NCBI GenBank assembly: GCA_039619475.1
Contig: CM077116.1
Coordinates: forward strand, 24,315,191-24,379,190
Source of the DNA: Icerya purchasi
Lineage: Eukaryota > Arthropoda > Insecta > Hemiptera > Monophlebidae
Length of the DNA: 64,000 bases
Direction: 5' to 3'
Part shown: piece after piece, positions 20,612 through 32,640 of the stretch
Layout: each line of letters starts with the position of its first letter
Numbering within the stretch: position 1 is the stretch's first letter
The notes under the pieces: model-generated
Told to the model about the DNA's origin: nothing
The model's input: the letters and a program-made list of their open reading frames with translations, nothing else
Databases searched by the model: none
Position numbers and translations under genes: made by a program

Positions 20612-21176
20612 TTGTACACTGGTTGGCGTGCTTGCGTAAAGTGCCACTAGGAACGCATTAATATCGTTAAAGTAAAGGGCTTAAAGTTTAAATTTTTCCA
20701 TCCCTTATTGTTTCAACTTTTAACGTATGTGGATTATAAATATAATATCAATATATTGAAGAATTTATTTAATAAATGTTTTATAATCTGATGACGGTTT
20801 CTATAATGGCTATTATAAAGGGCGAAGAAAATTATGAAAATTTCATTACAGCCATGAAATTAATAATTTCTTTTGTTATAAGAACAAATGTATATTATAA
20901 AGGTAACTTTTTTTTTTCATTTTTTTTTGTATGTTTGTATACATAGCAGCAACTTTCAGAAAAATAAAACTATTCCGTTTAAATTTTTGAAACGTATAGT
21001 TCTATACATACATATATAATAAAATCATTACCTAAGTTTCAATAAAATATAGCCAAGAAATATACATTTTTTTGCGCACTAGCTTAAATGTTTGTGTTGT
21101 ATAAATATATAAAAAGTAAAAATGAATGCACTTTTAAACAAGTTAGTTACACTATAACTTATAGGGCCATAATAAC
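20612..21176. other. AT-rich non-coding spacer
   Basis: Apart from the block at 20612-20645 shared with 24300-24350, nothing is recognisable. Confidence 0.5.
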
Positions 21177-21184
21177 TATCCACT

Positions 21185-21494
21185 CATGGGCGTCGTTAGC
21201 GGGTGGCAGGAGGGGGGGGGGGCAACTACCCCCCCCTGGAGCCTTGAAATTTTTTAATCAACTGGCCATAATCAGTATTCATAGGCGCGTAATCATGAAT
21301 AATTTGCCAGAAACCCACGGAAATTATGTTTTAATTAAGATTTTATTCTTGTTTAATAAAATATTAAGCCTTTACAACTTATAAATTTTATTTTTTCTAT
21401 AACTCATATCCTTTTTCTATCATCTTGCCTCCCCCCCCTGGCGGCTGGAAAGGCGTCTTGCCCCCCCCCGGCCCATCGGCTGGCGACGCCCTTG
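21185..21494. mobile_element. hAT-type MITE, copy 1, with 8 bp target duplication
   Basis: A 310 bp element starting CATGGGCGTCGTTAGCGGG and ending GGCTGGCGACGCCCTTG has inverted termini of the form CA(A/T)GGGCGTCGYYAGC. It is flanked by perfect 8 bp direct repeats TATCCACT at 21177-21184 and 21495-21502, diagnostic of hAT transposition. G and C homopolymer runs sit just inside each terminus (21210-21222, and C runs near 21430 and 21463). It has no coding capacity, so movement would depend on a transposase supplied elsewhere. Confidence 0.88.
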
Positions 21495-21508
21495 TATCCA
21501 CTTATATA

Positions 21509-21806
21509 CATATGCGTCGCCAGCGAGGGGCAGGGAGGGGCAGCTGCCCCCCCCTCCTGGAGCCTTGAAACTTTTTAATCAACTGGCATTGATGAGTATT
21601 CATAGGTGTGTAATCATGGACAATGTGGAAAATTTGTGTTTTAATTACGATTTTGTTCTTGTTTAATAAAATATTTTAAGCCTTTACGACTTATAAATTT
21701 TATTTTTCCTATTACTCATATCCTCTTTCTATCATCTTGCCCCCCCCCCCTGGCGGCTGGCAACTCATCTTGCCCCTTCCTGGCTCATCGGCTGGCGACG
21801 CCTTTG
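21509..21806. mobile_element. hAT-type MITE, copy 2, with 8 bp target duplication
   Basis: A 298 bp copy in the same orientation as the one at 21185 starts CATATGCGTCGCCAGCG and ends GGCTGGCGACGCCTTTG. It is flanked by perfect 8 bp repeats CTTATATA (21501-21508 and 21807-21814). Its interior aligns throughout with copy 1 (GAGCCTTGAAA, TTTTTAATCAACTGGC, AGTATTCATAGG, TTGTTTAATAAAATATT) with scattered substitutions and indels. The two copies are therefore separate insertions, not a local duplication. Confidence 0.88.
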
Positions 21807-21814
21807 CTTATATA

Positions 21815-22639
21815 CACATTTATCAAAAAATTATTTTTTCTATGTATGTATATACATAACCGATTTAAACATACATAATTATTTTCTAAATCTTTTACTG
21901 AATTTCTAGTGAATAATATGACCATGAATTTTTAAATTGAATGTGTCAAATGATTAGAATTTCCACTATCCAGAAATTAATGATAATTAAAATTTTTCTT
22001 ATGAACTTCCCTTTGGTTTCTACATATTCAAAAACACAGATATAATTAAATATGCAGTTATTTTTTCCTGGTGATTACAATAACTTCTACCATTATGAAG
22101 ATAAACATACCATTTAATTTTTTTATTTTTAATATACAAGTATATGAACTTCTAGCAGTTTCTATAAACATCTATTAAAGAAAGAAGTAGAATTAGTTGG
22201 GTCAAAGTTTTGTACAGTATTAACTTTTGAATAGAGTATTTTTTATAATTGTAAATATTACGATCTGGAAAAAAAATATTTAAATGTTCCTGTGGTCCAG
22301 GACTATATAAAAATTCAACATCGAAATATATGGTATATTTATTTACAATTCTATTAAAATATATACTTACTTAAAGGTTGATGTATTATTTTTATTAAAT
22401 AATTAATTTATTGTTTTAGCATGATGATCATCATTCTATATAAAAAAATAGCTTTTGTATACAGCTTTTGATAAAGAATTTTTGTGGGGCTAGAGTGTAC
22501 TTAATGGAGATCATAGCCTTCTCTCAGTATACGATTAATGAATACAATATTATTATTTCATTACAACAAACTAAAGTACACGTTATAGTAGATTACACAG
22601 TCCAATAATAAAATTCATCTGAATCAAATATTGATATTT
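21815..22639. other. AT-rich non-coding spacer
   Basis: No gene or repeat recognised. Confidence 0.5.
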
Positions 22640-23215
22640 TTTAAGTTTTAAAAGAAGTTAAACAAAAATTATCAATGAACGAAGATATACCAACAGTAGT
22701 AAGAATATATTTAAAAATTTCTCTGAACCATAACCATTCTGTTGGTGAATGACCAATTACTTAACATTTACGTCCATCTTTGGCAGAATAAATAAATAAA
22801 TTGATAGAAAAAAAATTTTATTGACAAAATATATTTAACATTTGAAGGAATTTGTGAATCAAATGTTTTAGGACCAACAATTTAAGCCCAAACCACATAC
22901 TTCTTATTATTTTCCATAAATTAAAATTATCCAGTACTATGTATATAGAAATTTATTTAATATAAAAAAACATAAAATTGATCAAGAAGCTTTCATTTTT
23001 TATATTTCTCAAAGAAAACAATTAGATTCTAAAGAGGAATGGTTTTTCAGACACTGTAAAGAAGTACAATCAGTTACAACATTATTTTCATGTTACTAAA
23101 TGCAATGGCAAAAAGGATTAATAAAAACATACGAAAATAATATCTGTTTATTTGATTCAACATATAAAACATATACATTTTCCTTTTCGAAAATTGTTTA
23201 AATTGTTATTCCTAA
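22640..23215 (+). pseudogene. possible MULE-like transposase relic
   Basis: Broken + frames give LNHNHSVGE near 22722 (His-x-His motif typical of the FLYWCH/FAR1-like region). They then give RPSLAE near 22770, FIFYISQRKQLDSKEEWFF near 23000-23045, and MQWQKGLIKTYENNICLFDS plus TYKTYTFSF near 23100-23185. The last block fits the MULE-domain pattern W-Q-LL-YG-x-CLD-TYKT, where the Asp begins the catalytic triad. Many stops and frameshifts separate the blocks. Assignment rests on pattern recognition of a short motif set and is uncertain. Confidence 0.4.
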
Positions 23216-24200
23216 ATAGTTTGTAATTCTTTTTTATACTATAGAAAGAAGATTTTGAAAAATAAAAGCAAATAAGCCTTTAATACGCAATATACATTTG
23301 AACGAAAGTACTCAGTTTTTTTTTACTCTTAACACTGTTTGAATTATAGTTTAAATTAATTAAGACTGTAGGAACCAAAAATATTTATATTAACCAGATT
23401 TCGTATTAAATCTCACTTAATAGAAGTGTTTTGCAAAAATTAATATTGTATATAATTATACGAGTTTAGAAATGAAGCAGATAAATACAATTAAAATACT
23501 ATAAACGCTTACATAATTACAGGATGCATTGTTTAATTTTTTACAAAACAAAAAACAATAATTTTCTTTTGCATATTGTTCTGTATTGACTTGCTATTTT
23601 ATACAAGTTGTTTCAATTGATTTAAATTGTTTTTGTAAACTTCAACATTCAGATCAGCAACAAAAATCGATATATTTTTGTTAACGTAGAAAAAGTTTTC
23701 ATTACATTTTGCACACTTACATGTCGTAATCCTACTATTGCTGTTTTCTTCTTCGTATCTGTTACTGTTATTCATTTGACGATTTCTTATATAATTCCTA
23801 TACGATCTCCTCGATTAAAGCAGCAATTTTGGTAATATTTTTTCATCAATATTAAAGTATTCATTTAATTATTACAATTGCCGGGTTATCAACCCATTAT
23901 CTTAAAAAATGTAATTCTTTCTTTTGTTTTATAAAACATTAAATTTTCGTATTAGCGAACTTTGTTCATTTTCATTTTTATATTATCAGAATAGAGTACA
24001 CATAAATATACGTATTTAATTCTAGACCAAATTCGTATTTCGTATTAACTGGTTGTTTTGTATATAAAACGGTTTACACTGTATTTTATTTTTTAAAATA
24101 GCCGTTCAACATTAAACGTTTAAAATCTACTTAACAAATTCGGAATGTTACATTTTCATATATTTACGGGATAATATGCGTAACAAAATGTAAACATAAA
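23216..24200. other. AT-rich non-coding spacer
   Basis: No gene, RNA or clear repeat recognised. Confidence 0.5.
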
Positions 24201-24204
24201 CAAC

Positions 24205-24640
24205 AGTTTCAGTTTCGAAACTGATCACTTGTGGCGCTGTTGCCCGTGAATAAGAAAATTTATAAAATAAGCTTTTCGCTTTTTAATTTAGCGATTTTGA
24301 TGCGCTCCTAGCGGCAATTTACGCAAGTACGCCAACTGATGTACAAACTGTCTTACCCACGTTATACAGCGGGAACAATTTTCATTGGTGTAATTCGAAA
24401 TGTCGTCATCATCACACCACCGTTTAGTTTCGTGATTGGCGATAGCTGCCGTTTAACTTTATTGTTGACTGATGATTTTGTAGTGAGGTTTGTTGTTTTC
24501 TTTGCATTCAAATTTTTACGAATAATTTGTATACAATAACCCGGTTATCTTATTAAAATTAATTGTTGAAATTTTTGTAGTTTTAAAACAAATGTTTATG
24601 TATTTTTTAATTTAACGAATTTTCTAGTATTTCACTCGGG
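24205..24640 (+). promoter_or_regulatory. candidate first-exon/promoter island ending in a consensus 5' splice site
   Basis: This island is visibly GC-richer than the kilobases around it and ends at CACTCGG followed by GTAAGT at 24640, a near-perfect donor. Immediately downstream the + strand becomes persistently T-rich for about 12 kb, as long first introns often are. A 66-codon frame at 24339 is not recognisable, so the exon may be untranslated. Part of it (24300-24350) is repeated at 20.6 kb, which argues that at least that part is repeat-derived. No TATA or initiator element could be fixed. Confidence 0.25.
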
Positions 24641-27600
24641 TAAGTGCAGATATATTTTTTGTAATGCCTTAAGTGTTATTTGTTTTGAGAATTTTTTTGT
24701 AGTAGATCCATGGATCTTTATTTTGGACACTTTCAATTTTTTTACTTGATTTTAGATTTTATGAAATTTTGTAGTTTTTTTGTAATTAGTATTCAAATAA
24801 AAGTAGTGGCGGTGTGTAAAATGGAATAGCTGTGAAGTGTTTTTTGAGTTATAGTGTTTTTTTTTCTTTTTTTTCTACATAGATATGTATTCTACAATTA
24901 ATTTTTGTTTCTTGCTTTGTATTTTTTTTTTTTTTTGGATGCATTTTACATTTCTTTAATTTTAAATAAAATTTTATTTAGTATCTTTTTTTTAATTTTC
25001 TTAATATCAGATTTGCAATTAAAATAAGAAAAAATCGAATATTTATGTAATTGATTTACCTAGTGTAACTATCAAAGTCTTAGCATAATTGGTTTTAAAA
25101 TAATCATTGGATCAATATAGATTTATAATTTTTATTATTAGTTGTTTAATTTGTACGATTATTTATGTACCTATTCGCGTGTGCATTGATGTTGCTATTA
25201 AAATATGATTGTGTGCTACATTTCAGTGTTATTAATTCTTTTTATTAACGAGACGGATAAAATAGAAAAAAAATATATTGAAGGTTATAACAAGCTGGCC
25301 GGTATTTGAATTTCATGTACAAGTTTTTATTAGCGGCTGCGAAACGGCAAACTGACCTTCGCTTGGAGTAACCTACCGAATAAAGGTTACTTTTATGTGT
25401 ACTGGATATGGTTTATTCATGAAACTGACTCTACAGTTGTTCAAATTAGGAATTAAGCCATTTAGCGTAAAAACTTACTTTTTTTTCGGTTAAAGTTTAG
25501 TTTTTTTTTCTTTTTCTAAATATTCAAGCGATGGTTTGTTTTATGTCAAAAATCTAGAATTCGAATGTTTCGAGGCATACATGTTCAAATCAGATCTAAA
25601 TTTAGACACGTAAGGTAGATAATTAAAACGTTTTCTTTTCAAAAATCGTACGTTTTATGATTTTCTTCGAGAAAGCGATTTAAAGTCACACTGTAAAACT
25701 GAGAAGGTTAAAATTTTTAGTTTTTTTATTTTTTTCTATTCGTTAAAATGTGCTGTTTATATGTTTCGTGATTATTGATTAAAAAAAAAAAAAAAATTAG
25801 CAGTATATAATGTGATGATATTGTATTCTGTCACGAAATTCCTGCTAAATTATTAATGTTCCAATTTTTTTTTTGTTGCAAATTGTTTTTTACGTTGATT
25901 TAATTCCATAAATGTTACGATGAGTTTTTACGTCTACATATTTGTTTTTACCTTTTCCTCAGTAGTCTATGTTATTTCTTTTTATGGATCACCTAAAATT
26001 GTTGGGATAAATTAAGATCAAAACTAAAGAACCAGGCTTAATAATTTGTAGTAAATGTATTAAATTTTTGCTTGTTTTTTTTTTTCTTCTTATCTATTTT
26101 AAATTAAGATTAAGTTTAATAACAGTAGGATAAGGAAAGGATAATGCAGAAGCTGTTTTTGTATAGCTATGTTTTATTTTGTTGAAAATTGAAATGCCTA
26201 TGAACTGATAATGAAACGTTTCGCTGTTCACCGAGAATTCGTAAATATGATTGTTTTTGTAATAGCGGAGTTGGTATTTTTAGTTTTCATTACAGATGGT
26301 TTTTTTTTCTTCTGTTTTTTTTTTTATAGAGGTTAGTTATAGTTGAAAGTATATGAACTATTTTGTGCCATATTTTTCCCCCGTTTAATATTGACATTTG
26401 GTGAATATACCTTTTGTGTTTGAAATTTTATCAGTTATATTAAGTAAGGGAACCGAAAAGAATTTACCACTTTTCATGTAATGATTCGAAATTTTGTATA
26501 CCAAATTAACGTGTACAATGGACAAGAATAGTAAATAGTCTGCGATGATGAATATTTTAAAAATTAAAATTTTAAATTCAAAAAATATGACCCATTACGA
26601 TGAAAAGAAGGGTGTGTTTTTAATGATAGGCAACATTCGGTACCATAAATGGACCCTAGGAATTGTTGATAATAGTATCTCGATAATAGATTCCTGAAAT
26701 GTAAATGTCGATATTTTTTTTCTCCTTAAGGTAATATATGAAAAAGTCAAAATCGCGTAATGTTGCTATAATTGATTGTACACTCGAATGTAGCAAGGTA
26801 GACACAAAGCAATTTGTTTTCATTAAAGATAAAATTAACTATATTTCAGTTGTTGAAAATTAACTTTTTTGATTAATTGTGAAAAAAAATCTCATTTACT
26901 CTCGCTAAATTAACGCCGAAGAAAAAATAATTTAGATTGCTTAAATTAGACGTTATGTTTCGTAATTTATTTGTATTTTACGCTGTACGGTAGCGTTCTT
27001 TTTTCATTTATTCTATGCCATCATTATTTGTCAAATTTAAAATTTAAGCGCGAGCTTTTACTTTTTACAGGAGTAATTATAATTATAATTATTAGAAAAA
27101 AAATATCACTGCATGCAACAAATTTTTTCATTCTGACCGGAGAGAAGATATAATCGCAAATACTGTAAAAATATTGAATTTTTATTTAAAAATGTAGGAG
27201 AAATTGTGTTACAGCTATTACTTTTGTATTGAGACTAATTTAAAAATTGAACTTTGGACACGTTTTGATTCAATATTAAATTCCTAAAATTTTCTTAAAA
27301 TGTAAAAAGATTGTAAAATTTTTTCGATTTGTATTGCCCAACTTTGTGAGAAAAAAAAACAGATTTTGGGTGGCTCTTGACTACCGATGAATATATTAAT
27401 TTTAATGAACTTGAAATTTTTATTTTACGAAATTTTCTTCTTCAAGCATAAGTACATTGTATTTTGAGATAAAATCTTTTTTATGTGATTTGCCATTGTG
27501 GATGCAGTGTCGGTTCTAAGAAGTGGAATTTTAGTTTTATCATTTCTGTGTGTAGTTCGGGTGGAGATCGAAGGTTTACAGGAAGTTTGAATTATATTTT

Positions 27601-27879
27601 TGTGTAAAAATTATAAAAACCGAATCACAATACTAAATGTTGTTTTCTCACGGATTTATTTTAAAATTGGTTTCAGTTTTAATTTCTGAAATTTCTCACG
27701 AGATCAATACGTTCAGCTTTAAGAAAGAATTAAATATGTTTCTCAAGTCGTTGATAATATAGTACCTATGGTAACAGAGTATATTTTGTGTAAATTAAGA
27801 AAAGCCTATTATATCGGAACTAACTGAGTTAAAAAATTGTCGCTATTATTATAAGACGTGTTCTAGACTGAATTCTTAT
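24641..27879 (+). other. gene-free, T-rich on the + strand
   Basis: Long T runs and few A runs on the + strand. No open frame resembles a protein. It would be intron if the island at 24205-24640 is a first exon. Confidence 0.45.
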
Positions 27880-27975
27880 CAGCATTACTATTTAACTCTG
27901 CTGTTCGTGGATCAGTATTCAAAATTCATAGAATTGCACCCAGTGAAAAAAGTCGAGATGGATTTACGTCGATTT
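27880..27975 (+). pseudogene. possible LTR-retrotransposon integrase fragment
   Basis: The frame reads LLFVDQYSKFIELHPVKK near 27896-27950. It fits the integrase core pattern L-VVD-YSKF-x-LYP-KK of Ty3/gypsy-type elements around the first catalytic Asp. Only about 20 residues match before the frame leaves the family, and no LTR, reverse transcriptase or second integrase motif is seen nearby. It could be coincidence. Confidence 0.35.
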
Positions 27976-28874
27976 TATTCTTTTCCCGTTGTTTGGCTTG
28001 TTGGAAGTTGTTATTTTTCATGTATTATATTAATTTTGTTTACTTATATTGTTAGTATTATTACTATTGTTGTTGTTGTTGTTGTTTTATTAGATAAACA
28101 CGAGGTCTAGTAATTGAAATAGTTATTAGGTTTCAAGTTCGCAGAAGGTTTTATGTTTGCTAGGCAGATTGGTATTAGAATATGTGGGTGCGTAAAGGTT
28201 GTCGAGTAAAAGAAATATGATCCTTTGTTCGACCGAACACGTTGCGAAATATAATTTTCGCTCCATGATACTACGTGAAGGGTCTATGGGATTCACTTCA
28301 CTTGATTTACCTTTAAGTATGAGCAGTTTTGTTTTTTTTGTTCATTTAAAGATACTGTTTTGATAGTTTGTACTTAAAATTAACATTGTAATAAGTTCTT
28401 AAAATCGATCACGCGAGTTAAAACGAAAAGAAAACAAGGTTTTCTAATTGTGGGTTTAAGTTTTCTTTTGAAATAAGCCGGTCAAGATAATGGTAATTAT
28501 TTTGCTTCTGTGAAAAAAAACAGACAATCTCGTTTTTTCCTTCCTTACTTCCGCGTATTTTAAATTTTTTATTTTTTTACTGATTTGTAAAACGTGTAGA
28601 TGTGAACAGTTGCCATTGTTTCGAGGAGGGTGGCCGCTGAATATGATGGTGATAAAACATAGTTCAAAATTTAAACCGTTATTCCTATGTAAGTCTCGAC
28701 TCTCACAGGCGCGATGTGCCAACTAATTGATAAAGAATAATCGTATCGCTATCGTAAGAGTATAGCTTGTTCTATTGTGTGTAGTTTAAGCTAGTGATTA
28801 TTTGTTTTCGTTATGTATTTTTTTTTTTTTTTTCTTTCAACTCGGTTTGCCGGCAATGATATTAGCTTAAGAAA
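27976..28874. other. non-coding spacer with a (GTT)n tract
   Basis: A (GTT)n microsatellite lies at 28068-28086 and a T16 run near 28820. Nothing else is recognised. Confidence 0.5.
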
Positions 28875-29330
28875 TGGAAAGGAGAAATAAATTTATACCA
28901 TTTCGCGTTTAAGGACAAGGAATAAAAATACTTCAAGGACAGGAATAACCGAAACGGAAGGAAATGAGAATACGAGCAGCACTACGTGGAGTAGGGATTT
29001 TGATGTTTTAACAGCAAACAATAGTAGGACGATTGCTGAGTAGAGAAGGCCGCGCATTCAAATAAAAAAATGTGATCAGCATCACAAGGAAGGTATTTGG
29101 AAGGGGAATATGAAAAGGAGAAAATGGAGTAGATGCCGATGAAAACCAAGGAAACGATGCGGGAAGGAGACTACGGTTAAAGCAAAGGCGACAAATAGCA
29201 GAGATTGTAGAGCGTTTAAGAGAGGGAAAGTTTCAAGAAAACGATAGCGAAGGAGGAAGCGATGGCTGAATAGAGAAAGAAGGAGGCAGGATTAGAAAAT
29301 GAAGAATAGGAGTTGAGCTTATTTAATGCG
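28875..29330. repeat. purine-rich dispersed block, copy 1
   Basis: A strongly A/G-rich + strand stretch shares diverged landmarks with 63440-63890. Both have CATT-AAA..GT/TGATCA near the middle and both end with a GAATAGA..AGAAGGAG-CAGGATT-GAAAATGAAGA block. A 50-codon frame in it (around LRLKQRRQIAEIVERLREG) is Arg/Glu/Lys-rich and could be remnant coiled-coil coding. I cannot assign it. Confidence 0.45.
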
Positions 29331-32300
29331 GATTAACAAAAAATTAGTATGAAAGAAAAAATTAAACCCCTTCTTTAAACGATTACATTTTTCAGTATAA
29401 AAGGTTAGAAAATTTAGTTCACAATTTTCATGGACTGCATTTCGCTTTTATATATAAATTTGAAATTATGGGGTACAATAAATTGTCTTAATTATTTGAC
29501 TGTATTGTACTGCTATCGCATCGCTTGTCTTGCTGTTTTGGTGAACGTTCTACTTCAGACTGATTTTTATTTTAAAATTAAAATTTAATGGTTAACTAAA
29601 TTCATTCTTGTTCAAAATATTAGGTGGTCTTGCACACACATTAAGGCGAATGCGAATTTAGTTTCGGTTGCTTAATATCTGTTAGGAAGCGATTAGGCTA
29701 GTGTGAATTAAAAATTAGCGTATTCGATAGATTACGTTTGTATTTGTGTCCCTGTTCGAATTCTCGATGCAAGACTTTGTAGAGATTGTACCATGTAAAC
29801 ATTGGGCGGTGAATAAATTTAATACCTCAGTTTAATTAAAACCGGGGAATGATTTGTTATAATAATTTTCCTTTTGACTTTGCTATTCTTGAACAGCGAG
29901 TCATTATGCAAGATTAATTTACCTACTATATTGCGTAAATTCGTTGATTTTAAAGTTTTTTACGCGCCAAATATTTTTGCTTTTATTAAATATCTTGCTT
30001 TGTGCATTTTTAAGTGTTAGAGTTAGCTTAAATTAATAAAAAGAAACGAAAAAAAAAAAAAAATCATATTTGCCGTGTATTTGCTGAGTGGTGTGCGCGA
30101 TAATTAACATTTTGAATAATCAAAATTACGGCCTTCGTTACCTGTACGGGTTTTAATCGTTAAATTTTTTTCATGTTTAATATAAATTGTAACAGTACAT
30201 GTTAATCCGAAACGTGTTTGTTCGAAGTAGTACTTTATGACACAGCGTAGTTAACATAATTTTGCATATATTACTTAATTAAAGTACAAACTGTAAGGTA
30301 TAATGGAATTTTAATTTACACGATTATACTTTTACGTGGTAAACTAATGTTGACACATGCTTCAGGTTTTAAACATGATGCAGTACTCTACCTGTAGTAT
30401 AAGCACATAATATATATTTTATGTTTGAGAAAGTCTGATCGATAATAGTGGAATTTAAATATTATCGGTATTTGAGTAGCTATTAAATATACCGTTAAAA
30501 TTATTAAATGTGCAATTATATAATGCAGGAAATAAAGCTCATTATAAGTTGGCGCGAAAAATAATTCCTTGATTATTTCGCGTATAAATTATGGGTACTG
30601 CAGCTAGAGTGAATGTAGGTTTGAAATTGTAGGTGTCACTCCTGCCATTTTAGAGGGCGTAATTTTTGCATTCTAGCCCCTATGTGTTTTTTTAACGTGA
30701 TCTTCTCCCGTTTAAAGAATTGGTGGTACACTCTGTGCTGCGTGTGCACGATAGTTCGCGTTTAAAATTTCATAGATGGCTTCATGTCTGCAGTTCCATG
30801 GGATTATGATGCTAAACTAAGGTGCATTGTTTTGGCGTGGGCGAGAGCTTTCCACCCAGACGGGCGTTGGTTGTGCTTGTTTCCAAGTGGGAACTTTTAA
30901 AAAAAAACTCTCTAGAATTGTGAAAAATTGTAAATATGTCATTCTAGAACAAGCCACTTCTTCCCCACCAAAAAAAAAGTAAATAAATAAATATTCAAAA
31001 GTGGAGTTCTTTTCTAAGATACTGTGAAATAGTTTACAACAAATTGAGGGTAATTCCAAAACGTTTATCGCCGAAGAATTCGATGTTTTTTGTCAACGTC
31101 TAATTAAATGGATGAACTGCTACGGAACACTATGGAAACTCGACTTTCAGATACGATTCAGATTTTTATTTCAAGTGCAAACATTTGTGCCATTATTTAT
31201 GTATTTTTTTAAACATATATAATTAAAATTACAAAACATGCTTTTATATCGCTTATGTGTATGCTTGTTCAACTGTTTGTGACCATTAGTTAGGAAACCT
31301 CTCTTGAAAATTATCAAACGTTAATGTAATCATAATTAATACGTTTTTGGTTTATTAATAACTGATCTAAACGAAAAGGTGTTTATTTACAGAGATTGAC
31401 ACTTTTTTGTTTTATTGAAGGACATGGGGAAACAATTTTAATGTACACAGTTTGTAATTTGTAATTAAATGTTTACAATTGATATTGAATACGTGTTATG
31501 CAAGAAAATGGTGAAAAAAGAAAAAAAAAGAGGGCTTACTCTAAATATGGTTCAAATTTATAACGAAACTGTGGGGATTAAAAATGTTTTTTTTTTTTTT
31601 TTGTTTTAACCAGTTTCTGTATCAAGAGAAACCTCGTTCTGAAAGTAGGATTTCTTAAAAATGAATAAGCACTGCAGTATATGGATGAGAAAGAGGTTTG
31701 TACATAAACAAATTAAATTACCCACGGAACTGAATAGCCCGTTTGTTTTCTAGTCACTTTTCTATACTATTTCTGTACTAAACTTGTTATCTGTACAGAT
31801 TATTTCAATTGTGGTCTGTATTGATAGTAAAAATTTTAGGTTATGAATTAGTGTCAAAGGGTTCAAATCTTTGTTAACATCCTAATTTGCGTTTTGTTTT
31901 TTTTTTGTAGTCTTTTTTATTGATTTTCATGTTTTCTTGCACACTTTAGCTACAATTTCATTGCCGTTAAAAGTAATAGTTGCATTATTTTTATCAACGT
32001 TAAGGTATTTAGTTATCAAAACTGTCAGGTATCAGTTCAGTTTTTTTTTTTTTTTTGTTTCACAAAATATTAAGTTTTTTTATTAGACGAACTTGCTCAT
32101 TTTTGTTTTTGTATTATCGCAATAAAATAGTACATATAAATATATTGATTTAATTCCAGGCGAATTTGAATTTTGTATTACGCACTGTTGCTAATGCTAT
32201 TGCTCCTTCGTTTTCTTTGTTTTCGTTTGTGGTGCTATGTCACTTGAATTTTGGATTGAACTTGATTCACCTGTTTTTTTATAAGCTAATCCGGGTCATT

Positions 32301-32479
32301 CTAGGACTTTTTTTTTTTTCTTCATAAACCGTTACAATTACGGGCATATTATTTATGTAGAGCGTTGTAGTAAAACTAATTATAAGCAAACCAAAATATA
32401 TGTAAACTGAAAAAAAAGAAAAATATATAAACTTAAATAAACAACGTAAACTATCATCAGAGAAAGTGGCGTAGAATAG
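29331..32479. other. AT-rich non-coding stretch
   Basis: Over 3 kb with no recognisable gene. T runs occur at 31587-31601, 31900 and 32041-32056. Open frames here are Phe/Ile-rich composition artefacts. Confidence 0.55.
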
Positions 32480-32640
32480 TTGGTGGATCATCGCGAACCC
32501 GAGACGCTCGTATCAGCAGCAGTGACGTCACTGTTTAGTAGAGTCGATTCTGCCCGGAGACAATGCTTTAAGTCTGTAGCGATCTCGTTCATTCTAAAAC
32601 TCCGCCGAAGCCACCCTTCCTTCTATTGTTACATACGTGA
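32480..32640. promoter_or_regulatory. GC-rich island with a full CRE palindrome
   Basis: A sharp GC-rich island in AT-rich surroundings carries TGACGTCA at 32523-32530, the consensus cAMP-response element, embedded in AGCAGTGACGTCACTG. It is followed by a CCCGGAGACAATGC stretch and a pyrimidine-rich CCACCCTTCCTTC. This could be a promoter or untranslated first exon. No coding exon is recognised next to it, and a single 8-mer can occur by chance. Confidence 0.25.
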
